Shown piece by piece: positions 62,321-64,000 of a DNA stretch of 64,000 bases. The notes below the pieces were generated by a model that searched no databases, had not been told where the DNA came from, and saw only the letters and a list, made by a program, of their open reading frames with translations. Numbering within the stretch: position 1 is the first letter of the stretch; each line of letters starts with the position of its first letter. A program made the position numbers and the translations under genes. Source of the DNA: Chloroflexus aggregans DSM 9485 (GTDB taxonomy: Bacteria > Chloroflexota > Chloroflexia > Chloroflexales > Chloroflexaceae); contig NC_011831.1 of NCBI RefSeq assembly GCF_000021945.1, positions 2,617,353 through 2,681,352 of the forward strand, given 5' to 3'.

Positions 62321-63003
62321 GGTATCGACCTCTGATACTGTCCACGGCGTTGTTGGTAGAGTGCGGTTACTGCGGCGACATTCTGCCGTGTGTAAAGGTC
62401 ATGCACGGCGGTGGCTAACCGTTCGCCGGCTAGCACGAGCACTTGTTGACCAAGCGATGGACTGGCGAGATCGCGGACATTCCGTTCATCGTTGGTGTCA
62501 AGTTGATGCAAGTTGACCAGCGTTGGTCGAATTGCCAGCAAGAGCGATGTTTCCCAGAGCGCACCGCGGTCTTGCATCGTGGTATCGACCAGCTCGAGCG
62601 GGGATAAAGCGAGGGTGAGCAGATGGTGCTGACGTAGCATCGCTTCAGCGGTTTCCATCAACATCAGATCAACCTCGGCGTTGTCGGGGAAGCCGATCAC
62701 AACGGCTATTTGAAACCCTTGATCGGCGATCGATTGCAGCCGTGCCGTTAGCAATTGGCGAAACAGAGGTATCTCAAGGCCAGGATCACGCCATAAAACA
62801 GGATACAACACGCCGCCTACGTGTCGTATGGCTCTTTCAGTGACTGCTTCGGCGATCAAGCCGGAGGCGCCTTGGGCTAGATGCAACCCGCGTGCTACCA
62901 ACGTTGCCCATGGCAACCATGCAATGGGGTGCTTCTGCACGAGCTGTTGTTGCTGTGTCGGCAGCAACTCGGTGTAACGCCCCCATTCTGGTGTTGTGCT
63001 CAT
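62317..63003 (-). CDS. Creatininase-fold protein without metal ligands
   Basis: A 228-residue protein whose framework follows the creatininase/amidohydrolase family: IAWLPWATLVARGLHLAQGA for the usual PxGSxEQHGxHLPxGTD, VLYPVLW after it, VVIGFPDNAEVDLM where NGHGGN is expected, and RGALWETSLLLAIRPTLV for HAGxxETSxML. Most metal-binding His/Asp/Glu positions are replaced, so hydrolysis is unlikely. It overlaps both hisG and the HisZ/HisS-like gene by 4 bp, suggesting a role tied to histidine or purine metabolism, possibly structural or regulatory. Confidence 0.65.
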   Translation of the reverse strand: MSTTPEWGRYTELLPTQQQQLVQKHPIAWLPWATLVARGLHLAQGASGLIAEAVTERAIRHVGGVLYPVLWRDPGLEIPLFRQLLTARLQSIADQGFQIAVVIGFPDNAEVDLMLMETAEAMLRQHHLLTLALSPLELVDTTMQDRGALWETSLLLAIRPTLVNLHQLDTNDERNVRDLASPSLGQQVLVLAGERLATAVHDLYTRQNVAAVTALYQQRRGQYQRSIP

Positions 63004-64000
63004 ACCCCCCCTCCTAACTCAGCAAGGGTAATGCGCCGTTCGGTACGGGTCGCTAAATCGCGCCACACGACATACTCCCCTTCGCGTTCGGCAGCTCCGG
63101 CGATCACCGCTGCGGCGAAGCCACGGCGCGTGGCATCACGCAAGTTGTCTTTAATGCTGCGCTTGCGCACATCGAGCACGACTGTATGACCACTCATTCG
63201 CAGGAGGTTGGCAACCAGCACGGCATACGGGTAGTCTTCATCACTCACGGCGGCCACCAAGACGGTGCGCGGATCGGTTGGCTCTGGGGGTGTCGCGGCT
63301 GCAACCACCCGCTCCAGTCCATAGGCAAAACCTACCGCCGGTACTGATTGCCGCCCACCGAGTGCGCCGACCAGATCATCGTAGCGCCCGCCACCGCAGA
63401 GTTGATTACCTTCGCTGTCGTAGATTTCGAAGATCAAGCCGGTGTAGTAATGTAGACCTCGGCCCAAGGCACCATCGATGATCACCTGTTGGGGGGATAC
63501 GCCGTGGGCGATGAGCAGATCGAGGATCGCTTGCAATTCGCGAAACGCTGCCGATTCGGTCCCGAGTAAATCGGTAAGGGCCGGCAAGGTGTGGTGCGGC
63601 GTACCGGTGATGGCGGCTAAGCGGGCCAATTGCGCCAATGCTGCTTCGACCAGCGGTTGTTCATCGGCGCGGCGGAGAGTCCGTAATAGCCGTTGAATAA
63701 CTTCAGCCGGACTGCGCGTACCGGTGCGTAAATCGATCCCCATTGCGGCTAACACCCGTTCGAGCCAGAGTGCGGCCTGCGCGTCATCAAGCCCGGCCGG
63801 CAATTCTAGACCCTCCGGTGGTGTACCGAGATTGGCCAGGACGCGCTCGCGTACCGGTGCGAGGCCTTCGGCGCGTAACCGTTCGAGGCTCCAAACCAAT
63901 AACCCGCGGGTTCGTTCGGGTAAGTCAAACCGGCTGAGCAGCTCGCGGGCCAGCCCAATATGACCGATCCGTACTGTGTAATCGGTTACCCCGGCTGCGT
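63000..64000 (-). CDS. hisZ: HisZ/HisS-like class II synthetase homologue, 3' part
   Basis: The gene enters from beyond the right edge; only its last 333 or so residues are visible. Class II histidyl-tRNA synthetase-type motifs are GRGLHYYTGLIFEIYDSEG, LCGGGRYDDLVGAL and VGFAYGLERVV, followed by an anticodon-binding-like domain (VLVANLLRMSGHTVVLDVRK). Placement with hisG favours HisZ, the regulatory subunit of ATP phosphoribosyltransferase. The retained anticodon-type domain and the long-form HisG partner leave a HisS paralogue possible. Confidence 0.75.
   Translation of the reverse strand, partial: AAGVTDYTVRIGHIGLARELLSRFDLPERTRGLLVWSLERLRAEGLAPVRERVLANLGTPPEGLELPAGLDDAQAALWLERVLAAMGIDLRTGTRSPAEVIQRLLRTLRRADEQPLVEAALAQLARLAAITGTPHHTLPALTDLLGTESAAFRELQAILDLLIAHGVSPQQVIIDGALGRGLHYYTGLIFEIYDSEGNQLCGGGRYDDLVGALGGRQSVPAVGFAYGLERVVAAATPPEPTDPRTVLVAAVSDEDYPYAVLVANLLRMSGHTVVLDVRKRSIKDNLRDATRRGFAAAVIAGAAEREGEYVVWRDLATRTERRITLAELGGGV

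Overview
The window looks like a chromosomal segment of a Chloroflexota bacterium, most likely a Chloroflexus-type filamentous anoxygenic phototroph. I infer this from protein phrasing and gene content and ran no search. The supporting content is a CrtI-type carotenoid desaturase, an SqdX-like glycosyltransferase, a LysW-dependent hydrolase, a long-form HisG beside a HisZ/HisS-like gene, an orphan Flp pilin, and several IS200/IS605 elements in moderately GC-rich DNA. The host call is about 0.7 certain.

Layout. 0.4-2.4 kb: a decayed ybjN-like gene split by an IS200/IS605 element whose tnpA and tnpB are fused in frame. 2.4-9.4 kb: tandem repeats, a pair of DnaA boxes, a CrtI-like desaturase, a 21-bp minisatellite, a lone CheW, a DUF429 protein, a frameshifted CPBP protease, an MgtC/DUF4010 membrane protein, an isoprenylcysteine methyltransferase-like enzyme and ruvA. 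9.4-17 kb: a likely replication and segregation region with xpt, a cluster of DnaA boxes (candidate oriC), a BFN nuclease, an M23/LysM cell-wall enzyme, parS inside the start of parA, parB, a PfkB kinase, a CDP-alcohol phosphatidyltransferase and gatC. 17-25.4 kb: a DUF4397 surface protein, then a seven-gene minus-strand nucleotide-sugar cluster. 25.6-33 kb: Flp pilin, a Crp/Fnr regulator, an alpha/beta hydrolase, a PQQ-type sugar dehydrogenase lipoprotein, about 1.4 kb of composite GC-rich repeats and an exonuclease-DinG helicase. 33-47 kb: a hydrolase lacking its catalytic His, a dead tnpB, an SqdX-like glycosyltransferase, a CcdA-like protein, Nudix, tig-clpP-clpX, a response regulator, upp and a WecA/TagO-type enzyme. 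47-50 kb: a Ca2+-type P-ATPase.

The most interesting region is 51.4-56.4 kb. A promoter, a cobalamin riboswitch and a leader terminator precede five minus-strand genes: an anchored alpha6/alpha6-barrel protein, an anchored DUF4430 (transcobalamin C-terminal-like) protein, a CobC-type phosphatase, CobS and an EcfT transporter subunit. The two domain types that make up animal intrinsic factor and transcobalamin are encoded as separate surface proteins in one B12-controlled operon, which suggests a split B12-capture system feeding an ECF importer.

56.5-64 kb: lysK, a second IS200/IS605 element whose TnpA has lost one His of the HUH motif, and a tightly overlapping purine/histidine operon (HisZ/HisS-like, a creatininase-like protein without its metal ligands, hisG, purM, purC) that runs off the right edge. 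Four IS200/IS605 loci in different states of decay occur in the 64 kb.
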